Positions 6,859-12,758 of a DNA stretch of 12,758 bases are shown here, piece after piece. The translations under genes and the position numbers were made by a program. Under the pieces are notes generated by a model. It was not told the origin of the DNA and searched no databases. It saw only the letters and a list, made by a program, of their open reading frames with translations. Positions within the stretch are counted from its first letter, which is position 1, and each line of letters begins with the position of its first letter. The DNA lies in assembly GCA_934875675.1 (NCBI GenBank), contig CAKXIK010000064.1, positions 1 through 12,758 on the forward strand. Direction: 5' to 3'. This DNA is from an uncultured bacterium. Its GTDB lineage: Bacteria > Bacillota > Clostridia > Oscillospirales > Acutalibacteraceae.

Positions 6859-7440
6859 TTATCGCTTATAAAGCACCTTATCTACCAAACCATAGGCAGC
6901 TGCCTGCTCGGCAGTCATAAAATTGTCACGCTCGGTATCGCGTGCAATCTCTTCCAAAGGACGACCGGTGTTTTCGGAAAGGATGCTATTGAGTTTCTCA
7001 CGAATTTTCAAAATATGCTCCGCGTGAATCTTCACATCGCTTGCCTGACCCTGTGCGCCGCCCATCGGCTGATGAATCATGATTTCGCTGTTCGGCAGAG
7101 CAAAGCGTTTTCCCTTTGCACCACAGGAGAGCAAAAATGCACCCATGCTGGCAGCCATGCCCATGCAGATGGTAGAAACATCGCACTTTACATACTGCAT
7201 CGTGTCATAAATCGCCATTCCGGCAGTCACAGAACCACCGGGGCTATTGATATAAAGGCTGATATCCTTTGTGGGATCCTGCCCTTCCAGATAAAGCAAC
7301 TGAGCAATCACCAAACTGGCGCTGGCATCGTTTACCTCTTCCGAAAGCATAATAATGCGGTCATTCAGCAAGCGGGAAAAAATATCATAAGAACGCTCCC
7401 CGCGGTTGGTTTGTTCGATTACCATTGGTACCAGACTCAT
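6859..7440 (-). CDS. clpP: ATP-dependent Clp protease proteolytic subunit ClpP
   Basis: Serine peptidase forming the barrel-shaped tetradecamer degraded into by ClpX. The 193 residues match the family length. The triad is Ser98 (G-M-A-A-S-M-G-A), His123 (M-I-H-Q-P-M-G-G) and Asp172 (T-E-R-D-N-F-M), the canonical spacing. The start is ATG at 7438-7440, nine bases after a perfect AGGAGG (7450-7455); the frame is open a further 19 codons upstream but those run through the leader hairpin and have no RBS. The N-terminus M-S-L-V-P-M-V-I-E-Q is typical; no long propeptide is seen. It lies between tig (219-bp gap with hairpins) and clpX (35 nt), so it may be expressed partly by read-through from tig and partly from its own start. 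Confidence 0.97.
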   Translation of the reverse strand: MSLVPMVIEQTNRGERSYDIFSRLLNDRIIMLSEEVNDASASLVIAQLLYLEGQDPTKDISLYINSPGGSVTAGMAIYDTMQYVKCDVSTICMGMAASMGAFLLSCGAKGKRFALPNSEIMIHQPMGGAQGQASDVKIHAEHILKIREKLNSILSENTGRPLEEIARDTERDNFMTAEQAAAYGLVDKVLYKR

Positions 7441-7449
7441 GCAGCTCAA

Positions 7450-7455
7450 CCTCCT
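7450..7455 (-). promoter_or_regulatory. Ribosome binding site deciding the clpP start
   Basis: A perfect AGGAGG nine bases before the ATG at 7440. It supports the 193-residue ClpP and excludes the longer upstream frame. Confidence 0.85.
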
Positions 7456-7472
7456 GTTACAAATACAGTTTT

Positions 7473-7544
7473 TCTGCCGGAAAATCCTGCCCTCCAAAAG
7501 CGGCTGGCAGGATCCCTGTTGAAATATAGGCGCCTTACGGCAGA
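7473..7544 (-). promoter_or_regulatory. Structured 5' leader of clpP with nested inverted repeats
   Basis: Inner hairpin: perfect 8-base arms ATCCTGCC/GGCAGGAT (7506-7513 and 7484-7491) around 14 nt that can add a CC/GG pair. On the minus strand it ends in GATTTTCC, a weak U-tract. Outer pair: TCTGCCG/CGGCAGA (7 bp) at 7538-7544 and 7473-7479, enclosing the inner hairpin. It lies just upstream of the clpP RBS. It could be an attenuator, a stability element or simply a structured leader. Confidence 0.5.
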
Positions 7545-7550
7545 TTTATA
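7523..7550 (-). promoter_or_regulatory. Possible -10 elements of a clpP promoter (weak)
   Basis: Two AT-rich -10-like hexamers are visible on the minus strand: TATAAA (7545-7550) and TATATT (7523-7528, 5/6). Neither has a convincing -35 at 16-18 bp; the best for TATAAA is TTGCAC at 19 bp. The existence of a clpP promoter here is an inference. Confidence 0.25.
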
Positions 7551-7574
7551 CGAGTTCCAAACAAAAACGGTGCA

Positions 7575-7602
7575 AAATTGAGCGAAGAACTTTGCTCAAT
7601 TT
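7575..7602 (-). terminator. Terminator-like hairpin after tig
   Basis: Perfect 9-base arms AAATTGAGC/GCTCAATTT (7594-7602 and 7575-7583), with further pairing across the 10-nt interior. The stem ends in ATTTT, then GCACC and a TTTTT run. It lies about 57 bp beyond the tig stop. The U-tract is interrupted, so it is more likely a partial terminator that sets the ratio of tig to clpPX expression than a full stop. Confidence 0.5.
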
Positions 7603-7659
7603 GCTTGGTCTTTACCGGTTTTTCAAGAAATGCGTATGATTCAGCAATATTTGAGAGAA

Positions 7660-8961
7660 TTATTCCGCAGCAGCTTCTTCGGTTACATTCGCTGCATCTT
7701 CCACAATCTTCATTGCCTTTTCCACTGCGATATCGGCAGCGAGATCCTTTGCAGGAACCATCGGCTTAATTTTTTCAACATCCATCTTGTATGCATCAGC
7801 CATCTTCTGGTACTCTGCATTCAACTCTTCTTCGGTCGGTGTGATGGCTTCGAGCTCTGCAATCTTTTCCAGAGCAAGGCGCAGCTTCACCTGACGCTCT
7901 GCCTGCGGAACAAACTGCTTGCGCAGACCGTCCAGATCCAGACCGGTATACTGCATGTAGGATTTCACATCCAGACCCTGGCTGGAAAGGCGATACTCAA
8001 AATCACGCAGGCAATCGTCAATACGATGCTCGAACATAACCTGCGGAATCTCAGCAGTCAGGTTCTCAATCACTTTGTCGATCAGCTGGTTTTTCACATC
8101 GTCCTCTGCAGAATGGGATTTGCGATGCTCAATATCTTCCTTCACATGTGCTTTGTATGCTTCGAGAGTATCAAACTCGCTGACGTCCTTTGCGAAATCG
8201 TCATCCAGTTCCGGCAGCTCATTTTTCTTGATTTCATGCAGCTTCACCTTAAAGGTTGCATCCTTGCCGGCAAGCTCTTTGGCTTGATAATCTTCCGGGA
8301 ATTTGACATTGACGTCAAACTCTTCTTCTGCTTTATGACCAACGATCTGCTCTTCAAAACCCGGAATAAACTGACCGGAGCCAAGCGTCAGGCTGTAATT
8401 TTCGCCCTTGCCGCCTTCGAATGCAGCGCCGTCCACAAAGCCTTCAAAATCAATCACGGCGATATCGTCATTTTCCGCTGCGCGGTTTTCCACTGCGACC
8501 ATACGGGCATTACGCTGCTGAGCGCGCTTGAGCTCCTGCTCGATTTCCTCGTCAGAAACAGCGGCAGACTTCTTGGTTGCTGCAAGTCCCTTGTATTCCG
8601 AAACGGAAACTTCCGGTTTCACGGTAGCCTTCACCTTAAAGGTAAGACCATCCTTACCTGCACTGACCAGCTCAAGCGTGGAGCTGTCAACATCGATAAC
8701 ATCCAGACCGGATTCGGTGACGGCACCCTCTACAGCGTCGGGATACACGGCACGAATTGCTTCATCATAAAACACATCTGCACCGTACATACGCTCCACC
8801 ATGCTGCGCGGAGCTTTGCCCTTGCGGAAACCGGGCAGAGCGATTTTCTTGTTTTCACGCAAAAAAGCCTGATTCACTGCTTTTTCAAATGTCTGACCGT
8901 CCAATTCGACTGTCAGCTCGTGGATATTGGTCTCAACCTTGTTGCATTCTTTTAAACTCAT
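7660..8961 (-). CDS. tig: Trigger factor, ribosome-associated chaperone/prolyl isomerase
   Basis: Binds at the ribosome exit tunnel and shields nascent chains. The 433 residues match the family. The N-terminal ribosome-binding domain contains the signature G-F-R-K-G-K-A-P-R (44-52). An FKBP-type peptidyl-prolyl isomerase domain follows at about 150-245, with D-F-E-G-F-V-D-G and L-G-S-G-Q-F-I-P-G-F-E. The C-terminal helical chaperone arms run from about 260 and end in an acidic, Ala/Glu-rich tail. The start is ATG at 8959-8961 with AGGAGG 11 bases upstream. It heads the tig-clpP-clpX-lon-engB block and has a good extended -10 promoter at 8998-9026 overlapping an inverted repeat. Confidence 0.97.
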   Translation of the reverse strand: MSLKECNKVETNIHELTVELDGQTFEKAVNQAFLRENKKIALPGFRKGKAPRSMVERMYGADVFYDEAIRAVYPDAVEGAVTESGLDVIDVDSSTLELVSAGKDGLTFKVKATVKPEVSVSEYKGLAATKKSAAVSDEEIEQELKRAQQRNARMVAVENRAAENDDIAVIDFEGFVDGAAFEGGKGENYSLTLGSGQFIPGFEEQIVGHKAEEEFDVNVKFPEDYQAKELAGKDATFKVKLHEIKKNELPELDDDFAKDVSEFDTLEAYKAHVKEDIEHRKSHSAEDDVKNQLIDKVIENLTAEIPQVMFEHRIDDCLRDFEYRLSSQGLDVKSYMQYTGLDLDGLRKQFVPQAERQVKLRLALEKIAELEAITPTEEELNAEYQKMADAYKMDVEKIKPMVPAKDLAADIAVEKAMKIVEDAANVTEEAAAE

Positions 8962-8997
8962 GATAATTTGTTCCTCCTGCTGTTAACGTATTTTTTG

Positions 8998-9026
8998 ATT
9001 ATACCATAACTTTTTGCAGTTTTCCA
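8998..9026 (-). promoter_or_regulatory. Promoter of tig
   Basis: On the minus strand a perfect -10 TATAAT (8998-9003) preceded by TGG (extended -10) lies 17 bp from a -35 TGGAAA (9021-9026, 4/6). The predicted start is near 8991, about 30 nt before the ATG. A stand-alone TTGACA (9062-9067) lies further upstream but has no good -10 at 16-18 bp. Confidence 0.8.
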
Positions 9027-9051
9027 CCCCTGTTGTCGGTTACGGAAAACT
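9018..9051. repeat. 8-bp inverted repeat over the tig promoter -35
   Basis: AGTTTTCC (9018-9025) and its exact inverse GGAAAACT (9044-9051) are separated by 18 bp. One arm covers most of the -35 hexamer at 9021-9026. The spacing places the arms roughly two and a half helical turns apart, suiting a dimeric DNA-binding protein. No known operator family was recognised. Confidence 0.5.
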
Positions 9052-9096
9052 TTTAATAAACTGTCAATAATTTATCTGCCATTTTTCAACAAATAA

Positions 9097-9120
9097 CTGC
9101 AAGAATTTTTCCTTCAGCAG
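9097..9120 (-). terminator. Weak terminator-like hairpin after the phosphoesterase gene
   Basis: On the minus strand CTGC (9117-9120) pairs with GCAG (9097-9100), with inner AAG/CTT and AA/TT pairing around an AAA loop and a small bulge. It is followed by TTATTTGTTG. The stem is short and AT-rich; it is the only candidate terminator between the phosphoesterase stop at 9159 and the tig promoter. Confidence 0.3.
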
Positions 9121-9158
9121 ATTCTGACAGTAAAACAACGAAAAATCCCGCGCTTTTT

Positions 9159-9848
9159 TCATTGGTTCTCGACCAAAACCGGCAGAAAGCCAACCGCATC
9201 ACCGGAAATCAGCCGCATTGTCGTCCCACCGTAGTTTCCTGTGAAAGCACGGCGAATCGACGGACCGTGTAAATGACCATAGTAACAGCGCCCAATCCCA
9301 TGCTCCTGCAAAACAGAAAGTATTTCTTCACAGCGCTCGCCGCCATAAACCGGCGGATAGTGCAAAAAGACGATAGGTTCCGTGCCGGACTTCGCATCTG
9401 ACAGCGATGCCTGCAAACGCCCCACTTCACGATTGAGAATCTTTTTGTCAACATCCTCTTCGGCATCATAAAACCATCCGCGTGTTCCACAAACAGAAAC
9501 CGAACCGACCTTGTAAGCACAATTGTGAAGAATATGCAGGGTGTGAAAACCGTTCTCTTCCAAAAAGGCATCCATTTTTTTGCGGGTGCCCCACCAATAG
9601 TCGTGGTTGCCCTTCAGCAGCAGCTTTTGGCCGGGAAGCGAATTCAGAAACGCAAAATCGGTTTTTGCTTCATTCAGGCTCATCGCCCAAGAAACATCCC
9701 CTGCAATGACAACCGTGTCCTTCTCCGTAATAACTTTATGCCAATTTTCCTCCAGACGGGGAACGTAGTTGTCCCATCCGCTGAAAATATCCATTGGCTT
9801 TGCGCTACCGAGGGAAAGGTGCAAATCAGCAATTGCAAAAAGCGACAC
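9159..9848 (-). CDS. Calcineurin-like metallophosphoesterase
   Basis: A 229-residue protein with the full two-metal metallophosphoesterase signature: D-L-H (Asp8, His10), G-D (50-51), G-N-H-D (80-83), a histidine in F-L-H-Y-P-P (His163) and G-H-L-H (191-194). It resembles the stand-alone predicted phosphohydrolases of the COG1768 type. The substrate cannot be told from sequence, and no signal peptide or membrane segment is visible, so it is probably cytosolic. The start is GTG at 9846-9848, eight bases after GGAGGG. thrC ends 29 nt upstream, so the two probably form an operon; no functional link to threonine synthesis is known to me. Confidence 0.9.
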   Translation of the reverse strand: MSLFAIADLHLSLGSAKPMDIFSGWDNYVPRLEENWHKVITEKDTVVIAGDVSWAMSLNEAKTDFAFLNSLPGQKLLLKGNHDYWWGTRKKMDAFLEENGFHTLHILHNCAYKVGSVSVCGTRGWFYDAEEDVDKKILNREVGRLQASLSDAKSGTEPIVFLHYPPVYGGERCEEILSVLQEHGIGRCYYGHLHGPSIRRAFTGNYGGTTMRLISGDAVGFLPVLVENQ

Positions 9849-9877
9849 GCGCTTTTCCCTCCCTTCCTAAATCAGAA

Positions 9878-11374
9878 TCAGTGAATATTAAGCATGGAAA
9901 GCACTGCATCGGTCATTTCAGACACATCGCAGCTCTTGGTAAAGCGCACTTGCTTACCGCGCAGATTCGCAATAGGGCCCGGAACCGGTGTACCGGTCAC
10001 CGCAGAAAGCATGTCCACCTTGGAAAAATCGTCCAGATTCTGCTGTTCTTCGGTTACCGCCTGCAGTACCGAATCGGCAAACTTATACGGTGATGCAGTG
10101 GAAACGATGACCGTAGGGGTCTGATCCCCCGTTTCACGCACATATTTTTCATATACACCCGCCGCAACCGCCGTATGGGTATCACAAAGATAGCCCTCGG
10201 TTTCAAAAAGGGTACGAATGGTTGCCTGTGCATCCACATCACTGCACCAGTCGCCATAGAACAAATCAGAAATCTGCTGCTTGACGGAATCGTCCACCTC
10301 ATAGCTGCCGACGGTCTTCAGAGTCTCCATCCAAGCGCCAACCTTGCGTGCATCACCGCCGGTCAAATCGAACAGCAGGCGTTCCAGATTGCTGGAAACC
10401 AGAATATCCATAGACGGCGACTGTGTGGTGAAAAACGGGCGATTGCGGTCATACACACCGGTACGGATAAAATCAGTCAACACATTGTTTGCGTTGGAGG
10501 CACAGATTAGTTTATTGATCGGCAGCCCCATCTTGCGTGCATAGTGCGCAGCAAGAATATTACCAAAATTGCCGGTAGGCACAACAAAATTTATCTTTTC
10601 GCCGTTGTAATCCATTTCACCGCTGTTCATGGCATCACAATAAGCAGAAAAATAATAAACAATCTGCGGCAGCAGACGACCCCAGTTGATGGAGTTTGCA
10701 CTGGAAAACTGCATATTATTCGCTTGCAGCAGCTGCTTAACCGCAGCATCCGTAAAGATTTCCTTGATGCCGGTCTGCGCATCGTCAAAATTGCCATGAA
10801 TGGCACAAACGGAAACATTTTCGCCTTCCTGCGTTGCCATCTGCAGCTTCTGCATCGGGCTGACGCCATCTTCGGGATAAAACACAAGAATTTTGGTATT
10901 GGGTACATCCCGGAAGCCTTCCAGCGCAGCCTTACCGGTATCGCCGGAAGTTGCAACCAAAATTACAACCGTTTTGCCGTCACAGGTTTTCTGGGCTGCG
11001 CGTGTCATCAGATGGGGCAGCATTTGCAGCGCCATATCCTTGAACGCACACGTTGGGCCATGCCAAAGCTCGAGTACATAAGTGCTGTTGTTCAACAGAA
11101 CAACCGGTGCCGGAGACGGTTCAAATTTCTCATCCGTATAAGCGCCGCGCACACATTCGCGCACCTCTTCATCGGAAAAATCGGTCAAAAACAGGCGCAT
11201 CAGCTTTTCGGCACGCGTTGCATAATCGTCTTGTTCCAATTCGCAGAGCATGGGATAATCAATCTGCGGAAAAGAGCAGGGAACAAAAAGACCTCCCTCA
11301 GTGGAGATTCCCTGCGCAATTGCCTGCGCAGACTGCACACGAGCAGCGCTGTTTCTTGTGCTGCAATATTCCAT
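9878..11374 (-). CDS. thrC: Threonine synthase
   Basis: PLP enzyme that converts O-phospho-L-homoserine to L-threonine, the last step of the pathway. The protein is 498 residues, like the longer (E. coli-type) class. The PLP lysine is Lys112 in H-G-P-T-C-A-F-K-D, and the phosphate-binding loop is A-T-S-G-D-T-G-K-A (about 141-149). The N-terminus reads M-E-Y-C-S-T-R. The start is ATG at 11372-11374 with GAAAGGAAG upstream; in-frame ATGs at 11395 and 11416 lack an RBS. It has its own promoter at 11461-11489 and a structured leader, and is followed 29 nt later by a phosphoesterase. Other thr genes (hom, thrB) are not in the window. Confidence 0.96.
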   Translation of the reverse strand: MEYCSTRNSAARVQSAQAIAQGISTEGGLFVPCSFPQIDYPMLCELEQDDYATRAEKLMRLFLTDFSDEEVRECVRGAYTDEKFEPSPAPVVLLNNSTYVLELWHGPTCAFKDMALQMLPHLMTRAAQKTCDGKTVVILVATSGDTGKAALEGFRDVPNTKILVFYPEDGVSPMQKLQMATQEGENVSVCAIHGNFDDAQTGIKEIFTDAAVKQLLQANNMQFSSANSINWGRLLPQIVYYFSAYCDAMNSGEMDYNGEKINFVVPTGNFGNILAAHYARKMGLPINKLICASNANNVLTDFIRTGVYDRNRPFFTTQSPSMDILVSSNLERLLFDLTGGDARKVGAWMETLKTVGSYEVDDSVKQQISDLFYGDWCSDVDAQATIRTLFETEGYLCDTHTAVAAGVYEKYVRETGDQTPTVIVSTASPYKFADSVLQAVTEEQQNLDDFSKVDMLSAVTGTPVPGPIANLRGKQVRFTKSCDVSEMTDAVLSMLNIH

Positions 11375-11406
11375 CTTTGAATTCTTCCTTTCCATTCGGA
11401 AAATCG

Positions 11407-11441
11407 GCAAACACACCGCCGAAAACCATTTTGCGGTTTGC
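11407..11441 (-). promoter_or_regulatory. Stem-loop in the thrC leader
   Basis: On the minus strand GCAAAC (11436-11441) pairs with GTTTGC (11407-11412). Inside, CGC/GCG pair across a 4-nt bulge, then AAAA/TTTT close a TGG loop, about 13 pairs in all. It is followed by CCGATTTTCC, too short a U-tract for a confident terminator. No threonine or isoleucine codon run is visible, so classic leader-peptide attenuation is not supported. Confidence 0.45.
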
Positions 11442-11460
11442 TGCTTTTCATCTGTTTATC

Positions 11461-11489
11461 ATTTTATACCACAGAAGGCACTCTGTCAA
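11461..11489 (-). promoter_or_regulatory. Sigma-A promoter of thrC
   Basis: On the minus strand a perfect -35 TTGACA (11484-11489) lies 17 bp from the -10 TAAAAT (11461-11466, 5/6). The -35 overlaps the TGA stop of the dipeptidase gene (11486-11488). The predicted start near 11454 gives a leader of about 80 nt. Confidence 0.85.
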
Positions 11490-12403
11490 AGCCCAGCAAA
11501 AAAATTATAAGCGTTGTTAAAAAACAGGGCATCCACAAGGCTTTCCTTGGTGTTTTTACCGAGAAGATAATCTCCCAATCGTTCCAGATGTGCCACATCC
11601 GGAATACAGGATGGCATTGATGCCCCGTCAAAATCAGTTCCGATCGCCGTAACCCGCTCACCACCCAGCGACCAGAAATGATCGATATGTCGATAAATAT
11701 CATCCAGAGATGCGTCTTCCCCGCCGTTGATGAACTGGGGATAAAGGTTAATTCCAACCAATCCGCCGCGGCGGACAATTTCCTGGAACTGCACATCTGT
11801 CAGGTTGCGCCGATGAGGGCAAATGGTGCGGGAATTGCTGTGCGATGCCACAAACGGCCTTTGTGCAAGCTCTGCTACATCGGCAAAAAGTTCATCACTC
11901 GCATGCGAAATATCCACCACCATGCCGCAGGCTTCCATTTCGGGAATCACGCAACGGCCAAATGCAGTCAGTCCTCCCGGGGCAGCCGTTCCTCCCCCGA
12001 TCTCATTGGAACCGTTCCAGGTAAGTGTCATCATCCGCACACCAACCTGACGCAGCTCCCGCACAGAACGCAAATCACCCATCAACGGGGTTCCGCCTTC
12101 CAATGAAAGCATGATACCTGTCTCATTATTTTGTTCTACTGCAGCAATGTCCTCCGGCTGACTGCAGAAACGCATCGCAGGAACGGCATCCAGCTGATGA
12201 AACAGAAAGCGCTGCGCACTTTCTACAATGAGCCGGGCCGCCCGCCCGCGGATGCTGTCCTCCACAAAAACCGCCATCGTCTGCACCCACGGGGAAAATC
12301 CGTTCCCTTTGTCAAATGATAGCTGCAGATCATTATGCCGCAAGTCTTTTCCGGTGTTCATTGCCGCCAGCAACGTGTCACAATGCAAGTCAAAAAGGCG
12401 CAT
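11486..12403 (-). CDS. Membrane dipeptidase-type peptidase, family M19
   Basis: A zinc dipeptidase of the renal-dipeptidase family, 305 residues. The metal ligands are in place: His7 and Asp9 (D-L-H-C-D), Glu102 (S-L-E-G-G), His167 (D-I-S-H-A-S) and His188 (A-S-H-S-N-S-R); the last two are 21 apart, as in the human enzyme. A T-D-F-D-G motif follows near the C-terminus. No signal peptide or membrane segment is seen, so despite the family name this bacterial form is probably cytosolic. Bacterial relatives cleave dipeptides; the substrate here is not determined. The start is ATG at 12401-12403 with GGAGG six bases upstream; longer starts up to 12433 lie inside yraN. The gene overlaps the 3' end of yraN by 14 nt, so it is translationally coupled. 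Confidence 0.93.
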   Translation of the reverse strand: MRLFDLHCDTLLAAMNTGKDLRHNDLQLSFDKGNGFSPWVQTMAVFVEDSIRGRAARLIVESAQRFLFHQLDAVPAMRFCSQPEDIAAVEQNNETGIMLSLEGGTPLMGDLRSVRELRQVGVRMMTLTWNGSNEIGGGTAAPGGLTAFGRCVIPEMEACGMVVDISHASDELFADVAELAQRPFVASHSNSRTICPHRRNLTDVQFQEIVRRGGLVGINLYPQFINGGEDASLDDIYRHIDHFWSLGGERVTAIGTDFDGASMPSCIPDVAHLERLGDYLLGKNTKESLVDALFFNNAYNFFAGL

Positions 12404-12758
12404 AACCATCCTCCGCTCCAAATGCATTTTCATAATGCTTCACGCGGGCGCCGTTGCCCTCCATCGTCAGGGCAAGCACATCAAAGCGCGGCTGAAGCTT
12501 TTGAGGAAATGCAGTAAGATATTGTTGTGCCGTGCGGATAATTTTTCTCCGTTTTGCCGTGCCGACTGCTTCCTCCGGGGGTGCAATCGCATTCGGTGCC
12601 CGGGTTTTAACCTCCGCAAAAACAATATATGTGCCAACCTTCGCAATAATATCAATTTCTCCCCATCGGGAATGATAATTGCGGCTCAGAATAGTATAGC
12701 CCTTGCGCTGCAGATAGAGACAAGCAAGCTTTTCCCCAAGCTCTCCGGTGTTCAAGTC
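12390..12758 (-). CDS. yraN: YraN/UPF0102 family protein, 5' end at window edge
   Basis: A small protein of about 121 residues with the PD-(D/E)xK-like nuclease core: G-E-I-D-I-I (32-37) and F-A-E-V-K-T-R (46-52), giving the Asp/Glu-x-Lys pattern Asp35, Glu48 and Lys50. The cellular role of the family is unclear; a nuclease activity is only suggested by the fold. The frame is open to the edge, and the only visible start is a TTG at 12753-12755 giving M-N-T-G-E-L-G-E-K, which is near the usual N-terminus; whether a true start lies beyond the edge cannot be seen. The stop is TGA at 12390-12392. The family often neighbours rnhB, which would be off the right edge. Confidence 0.88.
   Translation of the reverse strand, partial: DLNTGELGEKLACLYLQRKGYTILSRNYHSRWGEIDIIAKVGTYIVFAEVKTRAPNAIAPPEEAVGTAKRRKIIRTAQQYLTAFPQKLQPRFDVLALTMEGNGARVKHYENAFGAEDGYAPF
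12410..12414 (-). promoter_or_regulatory. Ribosome binding site deciding the dipeptidase start
   Basis: GGAGG six bases before the ATG at 12403. It lies within the last codons of yraN, which supports translational coupling and excludes the longer starts at 12433 and 12409. Confidence 0.75.

Noticed and set aside
7630..8955. A 441-residue open frame on the plus strand opposite trigger factor
   Set aside because: It mirrors tig almost end to end and has a low-complexity Phe/Leu/His-rich translation and no RBS. It is a shadow of tig.
9062..9067. A second tig promoter using a perfect TTGACA
   Set aside because: At 16-18 bp spacing the sequence is only a 3/6 match to a -10 box, much weaker than the TATAAT promoter at 8998-9026.
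11200..11451. A possible 83-codon frame starting in the thrC leader
   Set aside because: It runs out of frame through the thrC start and coding region, lacks an RBS, and contains no regulatory Thr or Ile codon run, so it is unlikely to be a leader peptide.

Overview
The window looks like core chromosome from a mid-GC member of the Clostridia (Firmicutes/Bacillota), most like the Ruminococcaceae/Oscillospiraceae. The lineage is inferred from three things: the gene order tig-clpP-clpX-lon-engB, the YerC-type TrpR-like regulator, and Gram-positive AGGAGG ribosome binding sites with occasional TTG and GTG starts. Every recognised gene lies on the minus strand, so transcription runs from high to low coordinates. 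No phage, IS, CRISPR or integrase signal is visible, and no gap between genes exceeds 300 bases.

Layout in the direction of transcription (right to left). (1) 12758-11486: a YraN/UPF0102 gene open at the window edge, overlapped by 14 nt by an M19 membrane-dipeptidase-type gene. (2) 11489-9159: a canonical promoter, a structured leader, thrC (threonine synthase) and a calcineurin-like phosphoesterase 29 nt behind it. (3) 9051-2362: a protein quality-control block: trigger factor (tig), clpP, clpX, lon and the ribosome-assembly GTPase engB. A good extended -10 promoter precedes tig. The tig-clpP gap holds a terminator-like hairpin and a second structured leader, and the clpX-lon gap holds a 29-bp imperfect palindrome. 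(4) 2327-245: its own promoter, a small 5'-UTR hairpin, yerC, a class I SAM methyltransferase (ATGA overlap) and hslO (Hsp33, the redox-switched chaperone). (5) 227-1: a strong promoter driving tRNA-Val(TAC) and tRNA-Asp(GTC), the latter cut by the window edge.

The genes fit together as housekeeping proteostasis. Trigger factor folds nascent chains, ClpXP and Lon degrade damaged or regulatory proteins, EngB helps assemble the 50S subunit, and Hsp33 protects against oxidative unfolding. ThrC completes threonine biosynthesis; the dipeptidase probably hydrolyses small peptides.

I found no convincing new multi-gene system. The items worth a second look are non-coding: repeated CTACAT/GTAGCG words around the tRNA promoter, an 8-bp inverted repeat over the tig promoter, folded leaders before clpP and thrC, and the clpX-lon palindrome. 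All rest on reading by eye; no folding energies or database searches were run.
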